Of a stretch of 64,000 bases of DNA, positions 45,540 to 58,011 are shown one piece after another. The stretch lies in NCBI GenBank assembly GCA_030762935.1, contig CM060900.1, forward strand, positions 386,160,132-386,224,131, written 5' to 3'. Within the stretch, counting starts at the first letter, position 1. Each line of letters opens with the position of its first letter. A program made the translations under genes and the position numbers. The notes under the pieces were generated by a model, which saw only the letters and a program-made list of their open reading frames with translations, had not been told where the DNA came from and did no database searches. Origin of the DNA: Hymenopus coronatus (Eukaryota; Arthropoda; Insecta; Mantodea; Hymenopodidae).

Positions 45540-48210
45540 AAGAAACAAAATAGGGTGTTTAGACTAAATGTGTCATTGGGTTTTAATATGAAAATTCGGG
45601 AAACTGCATCAGATAATCTTCTCCTCCATCACCTTTAGGACAAATTAAATTGAGGCAACTTGATGTTTGCTCTATCAACTTAGACATGTTCAAAAAGCGA
45701 AGATGGAGACAAATGCAGCTGCTATTTTAAGGTGGACTAGGCCACACCCACGTTCCCCGGTAACCATTTTCCTCAGAGGCTATTATATCGTTTCCATCAT
45801 ACACATGCTGTTTGTGGGTTAAACAGGTTGTGCATGGTAGTAAGGGTTCACGCACTCATGTGTTGGGTTTGGCTGAGTGTGCAATTAGCCGGCTAGCGGT
45901 TACGTGCTGGCAAGGAGGAATTTGTGTGGCGCCCATGGATTACCTATGCAGAAGAGATGAGCTTTTAGAAAGCTAGCTGAGTTAAGGTTCAGCAAAAGGG
46001 TGTCGTGAGCACTATTAGAATTTTGCCATGCAGTGAAACGAAATGTGTTGGTGAGGCTGAAAGTGAAGCGAGATGCTTGTGTGCATATTTGGAAATCTGT
46101 GCCCTATCGCACTGTTGGTTCAGGCTGGACCTCTGAGTTAGGTGATATTCTTGGTGCAGTAGAGTCGTTCAGCAAATGGTTTAGTATCCGATTGACATAA
46201 ATTTACCTATTAGAATTCGTAATTGAGATTTGTGCTTTGCAGCAGCACATAATAGCAGTAGCGCAGGAAATCAATTTAATAGAAGCGGAAAGCGGGAAGG
46301 GTGGACACACACATCAATGAGAATAGCTACCGGATACAGATTTCAGTCGAAACAGCTGGAACTTGTGTCTGGTATAGTTAACTCCATATTGTTCTAGATC
46401 GTGTTGTTTCGTTATTATCTTTAAAGTCAAGTCGATATTTATATCTGTGTAGATTTCGTGGAATGGAGAAGTTTTTGCGGTTGCTGCATTCTACTTGAAT
46501 ATTGAGCATTAATACTGAAACGTAATGCGGCTATCCAGATGATTTAATAATAATGCATTTTTATTAGAATTATTGATAACACTTCATCATTCGAATCTGT
46601 ATACTGAAGCGAAAGCAACTTTTCTCTGACCTCATAACTGGCTAATGCGCGAGAGGAACCCTAAACTTAGGCTTGAATGTTTCGTCCCCAAATGTCCATT
46701 CCCTATCATTTCATTTCATATATCATTAATAGGATTCAGGACTTGGGACCCAGCGTGCCCCGCGATCAACTGGGGCTACAGGTGTATCATAAACATGTAC
46801 TCTAGTGACAATACCTGTGACGTAGTAGGTGGTGTTCGTTGATATTGAATACTGTTTGCTTAGACATAGAACAGATGTCACTCTTTGGTTGCCCTTTGAG
46901 TAAAGCAAAGAAAGCAAATTTTCTGCCTGCTCCCGCAAATCGTCTATTGTGAATTGCACGACCAACTGCGCGGAAAGAAACAACACGTGGTTCTTTCGGT
47001 GATGTGGCAGCACACTACATTCTGTGTTTGAAATATGTAATAACCTTTCACCATTGAAATATCCATTGAAAATTCATGATTGGTAGAACGAGTGATAGGA
47101 GTATATTTCCATAGCTTGTGGTGTCACGTGTTTGGTGGATGGTTAATGGTGAACACCTGTTTTTGTTTCTCGGCATTTTGTTGAGTTGAAGTTTCAGGAT
47201 TAGGCGATCTCAGGATACAATCTCGTCGTTGATGTCTCGTCCACCGGCTAGCATTGTGTATGTACACAAGGCACAGAAAGAAACCGGCACTGTAATGTTC
47301 CGTACACCGCATGCCTTACCGTACACCTTACTTTATTACGTCATGTTTTTATTGTATTGGCTGATACTGTCACCTTGCAGGTGAGTGTTCTATATCGAAC
47401 CAATAGAGCATACCTATGGTGGGTTTGTCAACTCATTCGCTAATAGAAATAACCACCTCCCTGAACTGGAAGTGAGATTAGGTAACGTGTACAGCAGTAA
47501 TCTACAACCACTCCTCCTTCCCCAATTACAGTGACGGTGGGACCAGCGGATATCAGAAGACACGCCCTATAAATTCCCTACAGACAATCAGAAATTCGAT
47601 GTCTAATACTATTTGTGCTCTGTGTACATGGGAACTTGTGTATGTTGACAGGTGAAAATTAAATAACACAAAACTGACTGGTTCGTAGCGATTATTAATT
47701 TAACATCTGTTTCTCTTTGATCTTAACTTTTGCAGGAACATTTGGTGGTAATAGGCAGTCGTGACATAAACGTTCCAAAATTTACAGTTATTGTATTAAC
47801 GCAGTAATACAACATGCTCCTTAACTTGGTTAGTACCATTGTGTTTGCATTGTATCGCCAAGAATATGAAAATTTTGGTAACGAAAAACTTTCGCAAACA
47901 TAGCTGTGAATATGAACATACAACTTGGTTGAGACGGAATATAAATTGAAAGAAACATGCTTATCCTTGATAACTGTCGTACTCACTTGCCGGGGTTGTG
48001 TAATGACGCTACAAATTGAAATTTATAAGTGCAGAACGTTACCAAAAACTATGCACTTATATCACCATTTTGTGTAAATAAGAAAAGTTCCTCTTAGGTA
48101 GGCATAACCATAGGAGTTGACGGCTTGCGTGTTGGATTGCTTTCTATTCCCGACATTATAATCTGGCACACAATGCACTATAGAACAAAAAGAGAATTAA
48201 TCCCTACTGC
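45540..48210. other. Unassigned sequence of moderate GC content
   Basis: This stretch lacks the shared repeats. Short ORFs occur (46645-46842 on the plus strand; 46726-47013 and 47124-47312 on the minus strand), all unrecognised. A CAGGTGAG donor-like string lies at 47378-47385 and a TATAAATT at 47570, but neither is supported by a reading frame. Exons of a host gene could be hidden here. Confidence 0.3.
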
Positions 48211-48217
48211 TACGTCT

Positions 48218-48957
48218 TTGATGTCTTCCATTCACACGAAATTCTTTACTGATTTTGTAACAAATTATGCTTACAAAAGATTATTCTTCTGCCTATTTAA
48301 TGCTAATTCACACAAAAATAAGCAGAAACGGTTTTATTAGTATGTTCTTTATAAGTAAAAAGTAAATAAAGAACACTAGGCTAAAGCGATAGTCAAATCG
48401 TTTGAACGTTGGGTACTAAATGATTGAAGTTCGGTTTTCTTTAGATGGTCAGGAATAGAGCAAAAAAAAAAAAAAAAAAAAATTCCTGTTTGAGGAGAAT
48501 TTTAATTATTTTAAAATTGAAACCACTGACAAGGAATATCTCGGAAATGTCTAACTCCACAAAAACAGTACATGGCAAAGAGTGTGTGGTTAACAAACTC
48601 TGCTAATTTACCAGTTATTTCAAAGACATTCGGAACAAAGACGTCAGAGGCTATTACCATAAAATGTAAGATATACATATTGTCATGTAAATGTCTAACA
48701 ACTATATGTATATTAACCAAAATCATTAGAGCCATTTTTGAAAATATCGAAATTTTTGAAGCACTTGAAAATACACACACATACATACAGAGACACACAC
48801 ACACACAACACACACACACACACAAAAACAGACTTACATACATAGGGATCTTTTTTTTTTAATATTTTCTTTTCTTTATTTTTTATACAGCAGATCCTAA
48901 AATGTATATTTCCAATAAAATGCGTTGTCAAAATTTTTGCTGGAATGTATATTACAT
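48218..48957 (+). mobile_element. 0.8-kb non-autonomous family, copy 5
   Basis: TCTTCCATTCACACG, GATTATTCTTCTGCC, TTGAAGTTCGGTTTTC, GGAAATGTCTAACTCC and GAGCCATTTTTGAAAA match the other copies. The terminal hairpin is lost, the CA site has expanded (48773-48822), and an A-run (48463-48482) interrupts it. Confidence 0.82.
48773..48822. repeat. Compound (CA)n/(CATA)n microsatellite inside copy 5
   Basis: It lies at the same internal position as the pure CA array of copy 3. The minus-strand Val/Cys-rich ORFs here come from it. Confidence 0.93.
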
Positions 48958-48959
48958 TA

Positions 48960-50081
48960 ATTGCTTTAATTTAACTTCCTTGAATCCATTTGCACACCAT
49001 TAGTTCCACCATTGTACAAAAAATACACAATTCTAACAATGGATGTAGAATCTCCTTTTTGTAACTATGTGCTGGACAACAGAAATATCCTATAATCCCA
49101 AAATGCATATGGAGAACGAAATATATGTTACATAATATATTGTCTAATATTTCTAAGTCTTAATGGAATTTTGAAAACCTTTAGGATAATCTGGTTTATT
49201 GAATATACTGATGAATCAACTGTAAATGAAACAATGACAGATTATATTTTCCAACTTGCTGCATGTTAGATGCCTGTACTTCGTTTTGATAATACCTAAG
49301 TTATAGTAATCTATGTAACTCATTAAGAAATATTTATAAGAACGTTTTCGTTATTATTTTAGAGTCTCTAACGTTTTATTTCTTTACTATATGCATTTGG
49401 TTTTACGGTACATATTGCCGACTTATAAAAAAAACTTATTAGCATTATATTTTCAAAAGGTTATATATTATCTGGTATTGATCTGAATGTTACATGACAT
49501 AAGACCTTAGTAAAGGTAAATGATTTATAGGTTCTTATATTACTATAATTGATAAATAATATTATATGCTAATCTAACAAGGGGTGACGCCCTAGATGTC
49601 ATGATAGGTGTGGCAGACAATTAGCTAACTCACAAGGTTGTTTGCTGTGACTTTTGATAGCACAACTAATGTTTTCAAGGTAAATATCATTATGTGTAGA
49701 GTACGCTCCTCTTGTCAAATAGCTATTTTTTTATTCGAAGAGTATACATCATAAAATAAAAGGAGGAAAACTGGGCTGCTTAACCTTTGTGCTTTTCTTT
49801 GCAGCTTGTTAGGCTTAACAATAAATTTTAGAAGACACTAAATCTTTGAAGTGAAATAAATTAGGCACCATGGAGAAGAATGTTTAAACAAAATGATTTC
49901 AGAATGTTCCATAAGAGCTTATTTTAAGATTATAAGGGTTATTTGGGAAATATAAAAAGAACTCAGAAAATGTTTGGTTATCACGTTTAAAATGGTTCTT
50001 CTTCTAAGCAATCTTGAGGTAAAGTACTAATGAACATAAGGGTCAGCTTTGAAAGACAATATCACCTGAGTAAATGCACTG

Positions 50082-50158
<77 letters not shown>

Positions 50159-51060
50159 ACATGGCGTATTAAAACTTAGAACACCGTGAATTATGTTGAC
50201 TAAAATATCGAGTTATTTGTCCAAATTCTGAAACCATACCTATCACGTTACGTCACGAAACACAGAGTTTGTAAAAAGTTACAGGTGTCCTGTAGAAAAA
50301 ACTGTTGCAGTAGAGATTAACAGGGGAAGTATTCAAGAAGCTTTCTCTTCCAATTGGAAATCCTACACTAAAGCTCACTGACCCTGAGTTTTGTTCAGAT
50401 GCATTTACTTTCAGCTTTGTAATAGAGCTTCTGATATTCAAATACAAGATAATTTCCAAGAGGAAAAGTGAATTCCAGGTATTCTGTGTTCTAGTCGCTC
50501 TGTGCGCTAGACACCATACTCGTATATTTGGAGAATGCGAATTAGTATAGTATATAGTATAATATTACTTATTTCTAAATAGATATCTATCAGCGTAGAC
50601 CCAGATATGAGCCGCAAAACCCTGCTTAACCCGTATGTCCACATACAAAAATTGTATACCGTTTCTATAATTAAGTTACCTAGAAAACCTCATGAATTTT
50701 GCAACAGTATATTAGCACGTTTTACATTTCATTATTTTTAGTATTAACTTCCACAGGTTTAATATAGAAACGATATTTGCTTCTGTAGCCAAGACCTGGC
50801 AGATTGCAGAACAAAATACGAGGGTAAGAAAGTGTTATTGTATATGCCAAGGCTACTTCTTTTGTCAATTCAGAAATACAATTGCTTTTGTAAGAGCAAA
50901 GTTTTGATGTATTAAAGGTCTAAGTAATAGGGAGTTTCTTAGAGATAGCATTTTTCCTAAAAGTTCATAGTTCGGGACTACTCCATTATAAAGGGCGGTC
51001 ACGTGAATAAAATAAAATGAACTACCAAAGCAAACCTCGTGATAACTATAGTTTCGCGCT
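48960..51060. other. Unassigned AT-rich sequence with an (ATT)n array
   Basis: Apart from the ATT microsatellite at 50083-50157 I see no gene, RNA or shared repeat. Confidence 0.4.
50083..50157. repeat. (ATT)n microsatellite
   Basis: About 25 uninterrupted trinucleotide units. Confidence 0.97.
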
Positions 51061-51093
51061 ACCTAGTAACAAATCAGAAATGGATATTTTGGG

Positions 51094-51101
51094 TATAAAA
51101 G
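51094..51101 (+). promoter_or_regulatory. TATA box candidate upstream of the piggyBac relic
   Basis: TATAAAAG is preceded by GGG and followed by a GC-richer stretch. A tandem 14-bp duplication, GGGGCTGTATGTA twice, lies 25-50 bases downstream. The element's first recognisable coding sequence is about 800 bases further on. It could be the promoter of the transposase or a chance match. Confidence 0.35.
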
Positions 51102-51381
51102 CAGAGTGCACAGAAGAAAAGGGGCTGTATGTACGGGGCTGTATGTAAGTTCTGTTTTGTAGTGTTGGTTCCTAATTATGTGGCATGCTTACGCGAAATA
51201 GTGCAGTTACCGCATTAGTTGAATGTGACAGGTTTATATTACGTAATAGTGAAGAAAGTAATAACTATTGACGACCGTAGAAATGAGAAACTTTGTAGGC
51301 AGAAGAAATAGCAGCAGTTATAAGCACATATTACTAAAACTATAAGAACTATGTCGGGAGTAGCTCAAGGATTAGTGTTTC

Positions 51382-51411
<30 letters not shown>
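51382..51411. repeat. (AAT)n microsatellite
   Basis: Ten trinucleotide units. Confidence 0.95.
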
Positions 51412-51415
<4 letters not shown>

Positions 51416-51894
51416 CAGCATCAATTCTGAGGTATCTTTAGTGAAGTACTTATGTTTGTGAGTCTACCCAGTATGGCATACCCCTTCCTCCCCTCTGTGA
51501 GAGTCTAATTTGTATGTTCTACATTGATGAGCATTGCCGGCGCATCACCGAACATCAAAGAGGTATGTACACGCTTATTTTTAAAGTATTTCATTGGCAC
51601 TAACTCAGACCAACTCCAAGGTAGAGGAAAGAGTTGCGACAATTTATTGGTGTACAAGCCACATTTGGCAATACTCAGCTTCGGATCTATACAAAATCGT
51701 TACAACAATATATTTCTATTCCTTTTCTTGTTAACCAAGTCCACAAATGTAATGAAAACTTATTTCTTGTCATGGAAACTTTGCACCGGTTAACCTCCAG
51801 GTAGTGTCATGAAAAGAAGATCGAGAATTTATAACTTTTAAAAGAGCAGATTAAGCTATGAATAAAAAAAAAAGGTTCTACTAAAAATCTTATT

Positions 51895-53490
51895 CTTTAC
51901 TGCTGAATTAGATGAGGATGAAAGGACTCCAGGTAAGGAAGATAGTGTTGCTTCAGATATAGGTATAAGATGTTATTGGTGCACTTGGTGATATTGAAGT
52001 TGAAAGCAGGAGGGGTGATGATAGTAGCAATGAAATGACAGAGATTCAAAACCTGTGAGGTGTTTGTCTTCTACAGTAATTTTAAGTGGTAAATATGAAA
52101 CTGAAAGTCACTTGAGACAAGAACTTTGCAGAAGCATAGCCGCTGTACTAACACACCATACAAATACTCTTGCTTTTAAATACGCATTCAGCAGTGCATT
52201 TGATGAAATGTGTGATATATTAGTATATGAAACAAGCAGGAAGACAAATCATATATTCATAAATTGAAGCATCGATTCACAAGGAAGAGAGTAGGAGTTT
52301 GCAACTGAAAAATGTTATGCATATCTTGGTGAACTAAGTACTGTAGTGTAAGATACAACTGTGTCTAAAGATATGGAAATCAGATGTTATTACCATAGTA
52401 TCACGCATATGCTTTAATTGATATTTTCAGATAAGGCGGCTTTTAAGATTCGTCAATATGAACACAAATGTTTAAGTTTTTAAGAATGACAAGTCTGCTG
52501 CAATATCTAACGCATTAGAACATCTATATTGTGTCTTTCAAATATCCTCGCTGTTGATGAGCAGACAAAATAAAGAAAAAATGTTACTCAATAGAGAGCA
52601 TTAAATCCAGTCAAATATGGCGTTGAGGGTTGATGGATTTGCAACTGAAGCAAATTTTCTAAACTAACTGGCCAAATTGTCACAGTAAAATCTCCTTCTA
52701 GAGGAGAAAGTTTGAAAACAAAGAGGCTATTGAAACATTTTGTTTAATAATTTCAAAGGTTTTGTCAAAAGGACAGTCACTGAAATTTTTGTTTCACAGT
52801 TCTGCCATCAGTAAGACTACTGAATTTGGGTGTTACCATTCTCACTACATTGAAAAGATGTAAGTGCCATGTATACCAGAAATACAACCCTCCTCTGCAC
52901 GTCAAGAACTGCCACGTTTATCATAATAGGTTTAATGAATTTTGTTCAGAAAATGTGTTCATAACCCTAATGTTATTCACGATGCAATGTCTCCTCTTCC
53001 GGGTTTATTTCAAAGCGGGATGTTATTATTATAAAATCACAGAAGGGATTGTTGATAATAGGGATACGTTGAGTTCTCATTACAATATAAACAGAACACC
53101 AAGTTCGTCCTTACAGATTTTATAACATTCTGAATGTTCCTTGCTTGGGTGCATACATTATTTACATATAAAACAATTCTCAAACAAAAATGTGGTTCAC
53201 AAAATCAGATTGTTTCTACATGTTGTGAGAAAACAGTGGTAGTGCCTTCCATTATTTATAAATCATCAAATCCTGATGGGCAGAGAAAACTTTTCGTGAT
53301 ATCACTTACCGATCACAATATAGGAAGGCCTCTATCTCTGGTTCATGAACGATATGTTTAGTCAAAAGGAGATATTTCTGGATGGCTATGAACTGTCGTT
53401 GACTCCTTTGCATGAAAATATTAAGGAAATAAAAGAAAGCCACAAGAAAATGTTGTACGTAGCGCGAAAAAACACAAAATAATGTGGCAT
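51895..53490 (+). pseudogene. piggyBac-type transposase relic
   Basis: A dead cut-and-paste transposase. Acidic stretches at the start (ELDEDERTPGKEDSVASDIG, about 51905-51964, and VESRRGDDSSNEM) are typical of piggyBac N-termini. Next, at 52194-52244, SAFDEMCDILVYETSRK matches the F...I..ETN motif that opens the catalytic fold. AVDEQ (52550-52564) matches the first catalytic Asp, about 109 codons later. NPVKYGVEG (52604-52630) matches the KYGIK block. NFCFTVLPSVRLLNLGVTIL (52784-52843) matches the FTSxPL..LL...T..GT block around the second catalytic Asp, which is itself now a TGA stop (52781-52783), 75 codons after the first. All these lie in one frame (52055-53125) broken by about ten stops. 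The third catalytic Asp is not identified; a diverged C-terminal part may follow in another frame at 53134-53361. I did not find TTAA-flanked inverted ends. Confidence 0.8.
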
Positions 53491-53494
53491 GAAA

Positions 53495-55340
53495 TTTTTA
53501 TTACAAGATATGGGCAGTACGAATGAACAAAAGTTAGCCTTTGTATAATGTTATGTTACTTAATCGGTTGCATTTCGTAAGTAATCGATATGAAACGCAT
53601 ATTTATGGATATATCTGTTGTATTCTTGCTCAGATACCCGATAAATAATACCACTACTACTATATTTATTATGCTAAATATTGTATTCGGTTTGTGAACA
53701 TCACACCTTCTAATATGGATGTACGATTATCTAAGTGACCCAAATATAGATAAAGGTGGAAGTATATTCTTATTTTTAAATGTTTTCTTTCCGTATATTT
53801 ACATTTTGGATCATTTATGATTTTCATAATCATACAAATGGGAAATAACGTGAGATTTCTTCATACAAGTTTAACTATACCTAGTATATTGACAGTTAAA
53901 GCCACAAACGTTACTCGGGTAACCAACCGTGGACACAAGGATTAGGCAGAGGTTCCTTGATTTGGGAACTTATCAGTGGCTTTATATTTGGTTTGATTTC
54001 ACCGATTGTTGGGATTTACAATTCGAATTAATATTCTGACACCTTCATTTGCTTCTCACCTATACTTCAATTGTCGTGCATGCAGCACTTCAATTAACAG
54101 TGCACAACACAACATATTTCTCTGATAGGGTCGCTCCATTACATGTCTGACCAGAACTCGTTTTATAGTCTCTCCACAGACAAAACTCTCCGAATAATCA
54201 GCATACAGTAGTGAGCAGAATCTCACAACAACCTTGTTGCAGCGGGAACACGCTTTCATTTATCCACGCGCGAAATCTCAAGCATATTCGACACAAACCG
54301 TGCAAAGTGAGGTGTGGAAGCTTCTACCAGAGTCCTGATAAGCATTCCAAACAGATTGTTAGCTAAAAAAACCTGCTCCCCTTTCTGTTTTGACCAATCA
54401 TTCATTTACTGACATTGAAGAAAACGCCCGTTGGCGAAGGTTTATTCATTATTTATGTATACATATATATATATATACTTTTTATAATTTAGTAAATGTA
54501 ATTACCAGCTTGCCAAATTTTAGGCATTTCAAGAGGATTGGTTGTATTCCATCAGTTCGTTTGGGAGTTCTATTGATTAATTTGGGAATGTTCGAGACGA
54601 ACTTTGAATGAATTAGTTTGCATATCTTACCTCCAGTTGTGGATCCTTTAATTTATGAAGAATATAATAATGAATGATACATTTGTTTTGCATTTACTCG
54701 AAATTTTATAGTCCATTTTTCCTGTTAGACTTGAAATCGCCTAATAGTTTGGAAGTTGTAGCTTTATGCGTTCATGTGCAAGCAGCATAAAAGAGGTGGA
54801 ATAGCTAATTGCAATTGCAGAATCTAGGAAAATAATTCCGATTAGAAAATACCATTTTTACTACTGTGAAAGTGCAATGTGTCAATAAAATTGTAGTTTA
54901 CATCTACTACCTTCCTTATTGGTAGTTGAGCGAGCCACACTGTTGGGCACTGTATGGTTTAATAACTTCGGATTTTATCTGAGGTGTATTTATGGCCTAA
55001 TATACATGTAAAAAGGATACTAAAAATTAATTAAATAATTAGGCGCACATGTTTCTTGGTTTGTATCAGCGACTTTGTCTTAACTTCATTTCGAAACATT
55101 TAAAGGCATAATTTGTGGAGCAGTGAATTCAATCTTAACAGTCGGCTTAGGTTTAATCTTAATTTGTTACCCATAATGTTAACTAGAGCGAGAATCAATG
55201 AATCTTAGATAATGGAACAATTCCAAATGTAGACAATCCTTCGGATGAAAATAAACGTTTCTTAAGCTGCCAGAAAAAGTATTAAATGCATAATTAAAGT
55301 TAAATTAAATAAGTATAAAGTATACTAAGAAGTGGACAAG
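53495..55340. other. Unassigned AT-rich sequence
   Basis: Short ORFs only. A TA-rich patch lies near 54461-54480. Nothing else is recognisable. Confidence 0.4.
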
Positions 55341-55640
55341 TTTTAGGATGTTCGCTTCTCACTTAGGCGGCCCGAGTTCAATCACAGGGGACTGCATGTG
55401 GGATTTGTGGTGGAGAAGCGGCGTCTGTGCGGGTTTTCCCCTGTCACCCCAAACATTCCATCTATTGTTTCATAAACATCTTTCCTGTCATCAATTTCAC
55501 TGTCATTTCATATCATCCACTTCCTCACTTTCATATCCGGCATCGGGAAAATCATCCATTCGGTCTTCTCTTGAACCATGACCTCTGCTTCTCAACAGGC
55601 GTCTAACACCAGACGCTGGCTTTTAAATCTTGGAGGATCA
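55340..55640 (+). mobile_element. SINE A' (family A head, alternative tail)
   Basis: Family A head (CGCTTCTCACTTAGGCGGCC, GAGTTCAATCAC as B box, GGGATTTGTGGTGG, GCGGGTTTTCCCC). The body is a different 3' region with CATATCCGGCATCGGG, CCATTCGGTCTTCTC and the tail CAACAGGCGTCTAACACC, AGACGCTGGCTT. It matches the 45530-45185 arrangement. Confidence 0.82.
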
Positions 55641-55815
55641 TCAGAGAAAGAATGAAAGCTATTTTATGCTACTAAACACTTTATTTTCTGATAATAAATG
55701 GGAGAGGTAAAATGCTTAGATAGAATTTCATACACTCTGTTGTATCTGCAGTTCTATTTATTTCTGTTACTTGTCGTTTTCTGTTGTAATCAGCAGCATA
55801 AATGTGTATTAGAAA

Positions 55816-56260
55816 ATGTTTTGTAATAATACTTTGATTGATCAGCTAAAGGTAACTTCCTTTCTTATAGTGGTGAGGGTGGTGATACAACAAATCAAGG
55901 TTGTGTGTAATTCATACCGAATGCTAAGAATTGCACATTCAGCAAAAACGGTAAACGAAATCAATGAAACTTTGCCCTTTCAGGAAGTACGGTTCAAAGG
56001 TTCCGCAACGTGCCTTCCAATTTTCTCTGCTCTGCTCAGGGCTATTATCCGAAAGAGGAGATTGGAGATGGTCTGTTCTTATTTTGACCAGAACGGCAAT
56101 CGAGAAAGTGGATAAATAACACAGAACCTCGAGGTACTGCGAAGGGAAGTTTCGGGAAAGTGTGTCAGTCGCGTCCTCTTGTTAAACAATTGCTATCGGA
56201 GTTTGATACATGTAGCTTCACTTATATCTCCCAACATCAAGCATGTCTGTTTGGCATTGC
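55816..56260. other. Unassigned sequence with a 99-codon ORF
   Basis: The plus-strand ORF at 55816-56115 (HSAKTVNEINETLPFQEVRF in its middle) is not recognised. The following 150 bases are GC-richer than average and free of repeats. It could be an exon or a conserved non-coding piece; I cannot tell. Confidence 0.2.
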
Positions 56261-56499
56261 TTCTACTATTAACATATGCAAACTGTAACAAGTATCTTTC
56301 GCTGGAAATATATACAAATGTCATACTTACAAGCAAAGTTTAGGAATTTACAAGAACTATAAATCTGCAATACTGTGTACATGAGTGATTACAAGTTAAT
56401 ATTGTATAAAGGTGAATTTATTATTGGCATAAAAAATAAACAATTCCTGCCCATATATTTAAAACATTTCTGATTTTTATGCCTAAACGCTATTAAATT

Positions 56500-56620
56500 T
56501 TGCTGGCTGGCCCCGCAAATTAGCATGTAGTCACCTGCCTGCTGTGCTAGGGTTCTCTGGTTCAATTCGCGACTGGGGAATGGGATTTTTCTCTAACCAA
56601 GATTATTCCATATCCTACTC
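56500..56620 (+). mobile_element. tRNA-headed SINE, single copy
   Basis: GGCTGGCCCCGCAAATTAGC, then CACCTGCCTGCTGTG, CTCTGGTTCAATTCGCGAC (B box), and GGGGAATGGGATTTTTCTC. The shape is that of a SINE head, but no second copy is present in the window. Confidence 0.5.
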
Positions 56621-57639
56621 AGAGTCTAAAAATATTAATCTGTGAGCTTAAATCTAAAGATATGAACAGGAAAGCAGTGAAAACCATTTACATGAGCAGT
56701 TTTTTCAAATGAAAAGCTTCCTATATGACCTAGATGATAAAGGCAGTGTAGAAATGGAACAAAAACATAAAATGCTCATAGGTGAAATGAGTTCCAGTTA
56801 TATGTACTGTAAAACTCATATTGGGATTAAATAAATACGTTGGCATAGCTCATTGGTAACATAACCTGTATTGTTGCATGCCTTATAATACTTACTATTC
56901 ATTGTATATTTTTTAATTTGTGAAACTATTAGTCTGGCAGACATTTTGAAGCAGATTACTGCCAAATCCGACAGCAGATGGCCCTCTTATCGTATACAGT
57001 GGCATGTTGTTAGGGCTATGTTAGTTTCATTGTTATTATTTATTCCTTCCACTTAGGGAGACAACATGGTGAAAACGTTAACTCCTTTATTTTAGTTCTA
57101 AATTAACTAATTTGAATCAGTGGTATAAATGTTCCAACACATGCCACAAATCAAATGTCATCTCTCTAAGCTGAATAGTTTCGATTTTATTCATACTTTA
57201 ACTATTGATTAGGTCCGTTTATATATAATGTTCCTTGCACCAAAATTTTCATTACTTTAGTTGATATTCAATCAAAGCATTTCTCTTAAGTTTGGAAGGA
57301 ATTATTGCCTATTAAGATTGTTTTTAAATTATTTCTTATAAAGCTAGACCTTTTGAAACGTCTATCTTTTAGCCTCTTTATAAAAAAAGAAGACATAATA
57401 ATATTAGTATAGTTCCATTCAGCTATTGCTTAAAATGAACAAAAAGCGAATCGGTGAACTCCACTTTTAAGCTATTGAAGAGCGCCCACATAAAATGTTA
57501 AGCTGTTCTGATGATAACTCTGACATCGAGATAATTTATATACCGAGAAATGTAAGTAGTAGCATTTCTCATATAACGATTTTAAATGTTATTAATTCTC
57601 TGAAAGAGGCAGCAATTTTAAATAAACTCTAGCTGGAAA

Positions 57640-57890
57640 TTCTCACGGACTGTTAAATCTGGGTGATTTATATAGGGGCAGAAAACTGCAAGAAAGTTGG
57701 TTTGAATCAAGCTGCACTCTAGCGGAAATATGCTCTTGGTGGGCTGTGGGGAGGCTCACCCCTTGCTCTATATCGCTTGTGGGATAACATAGGTGGGCCC
57801 AGTTTAAATAATCGGTGGCAGGACTAGCATGGATGATGCTGGGGCAGGTAGTGTCACCAGGTGTGAAACTTGTTTTGTAAATACCCGACA
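57640..57890. other. GC-richer unassigned block
   Basis: Between 57640 and 57890 the composition is GC-richer, with a minus-strand 82-codon ORF of no recognisable family. GGTTTGAATCAAG (about 57699) resembles a B box, so this may be an unfamiliar SINE. The flanking sequence holds nothing I can identify. Confidence 0.25.
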
Positions 57891-58011
57891 TATTACTATA
57901 CTCACTTTTTTAGTTATCGGTATATATTATTGCATCTTCAACTTTACATAAGCACAGTGGTGTCCAAATGTAGATGCGCGATGGGTTGAAAATTTGAAAT
58001 TAGTACAAAAA

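Noticed and set aside
47570..47577. TATAAATT as a core promoter
   Set aside because: No reading frame or other promoter element supports it, and such strings are frequent in AT-rich DNA.
51524..51562. A short first exon (MSIAGASPNIKE) with a GAG|GTATGT donor, downstream of the TATA box
   Set aside because: It is too short to support, no convincing acceptor with a continuing frame follows, and the next coding sequence is the piggyBac relic.
51930..51938. CAG|GTAAGG splice donor
   Set aside because: It lies inside the acidic N-terminal part of the transposase relic, which reads through it.
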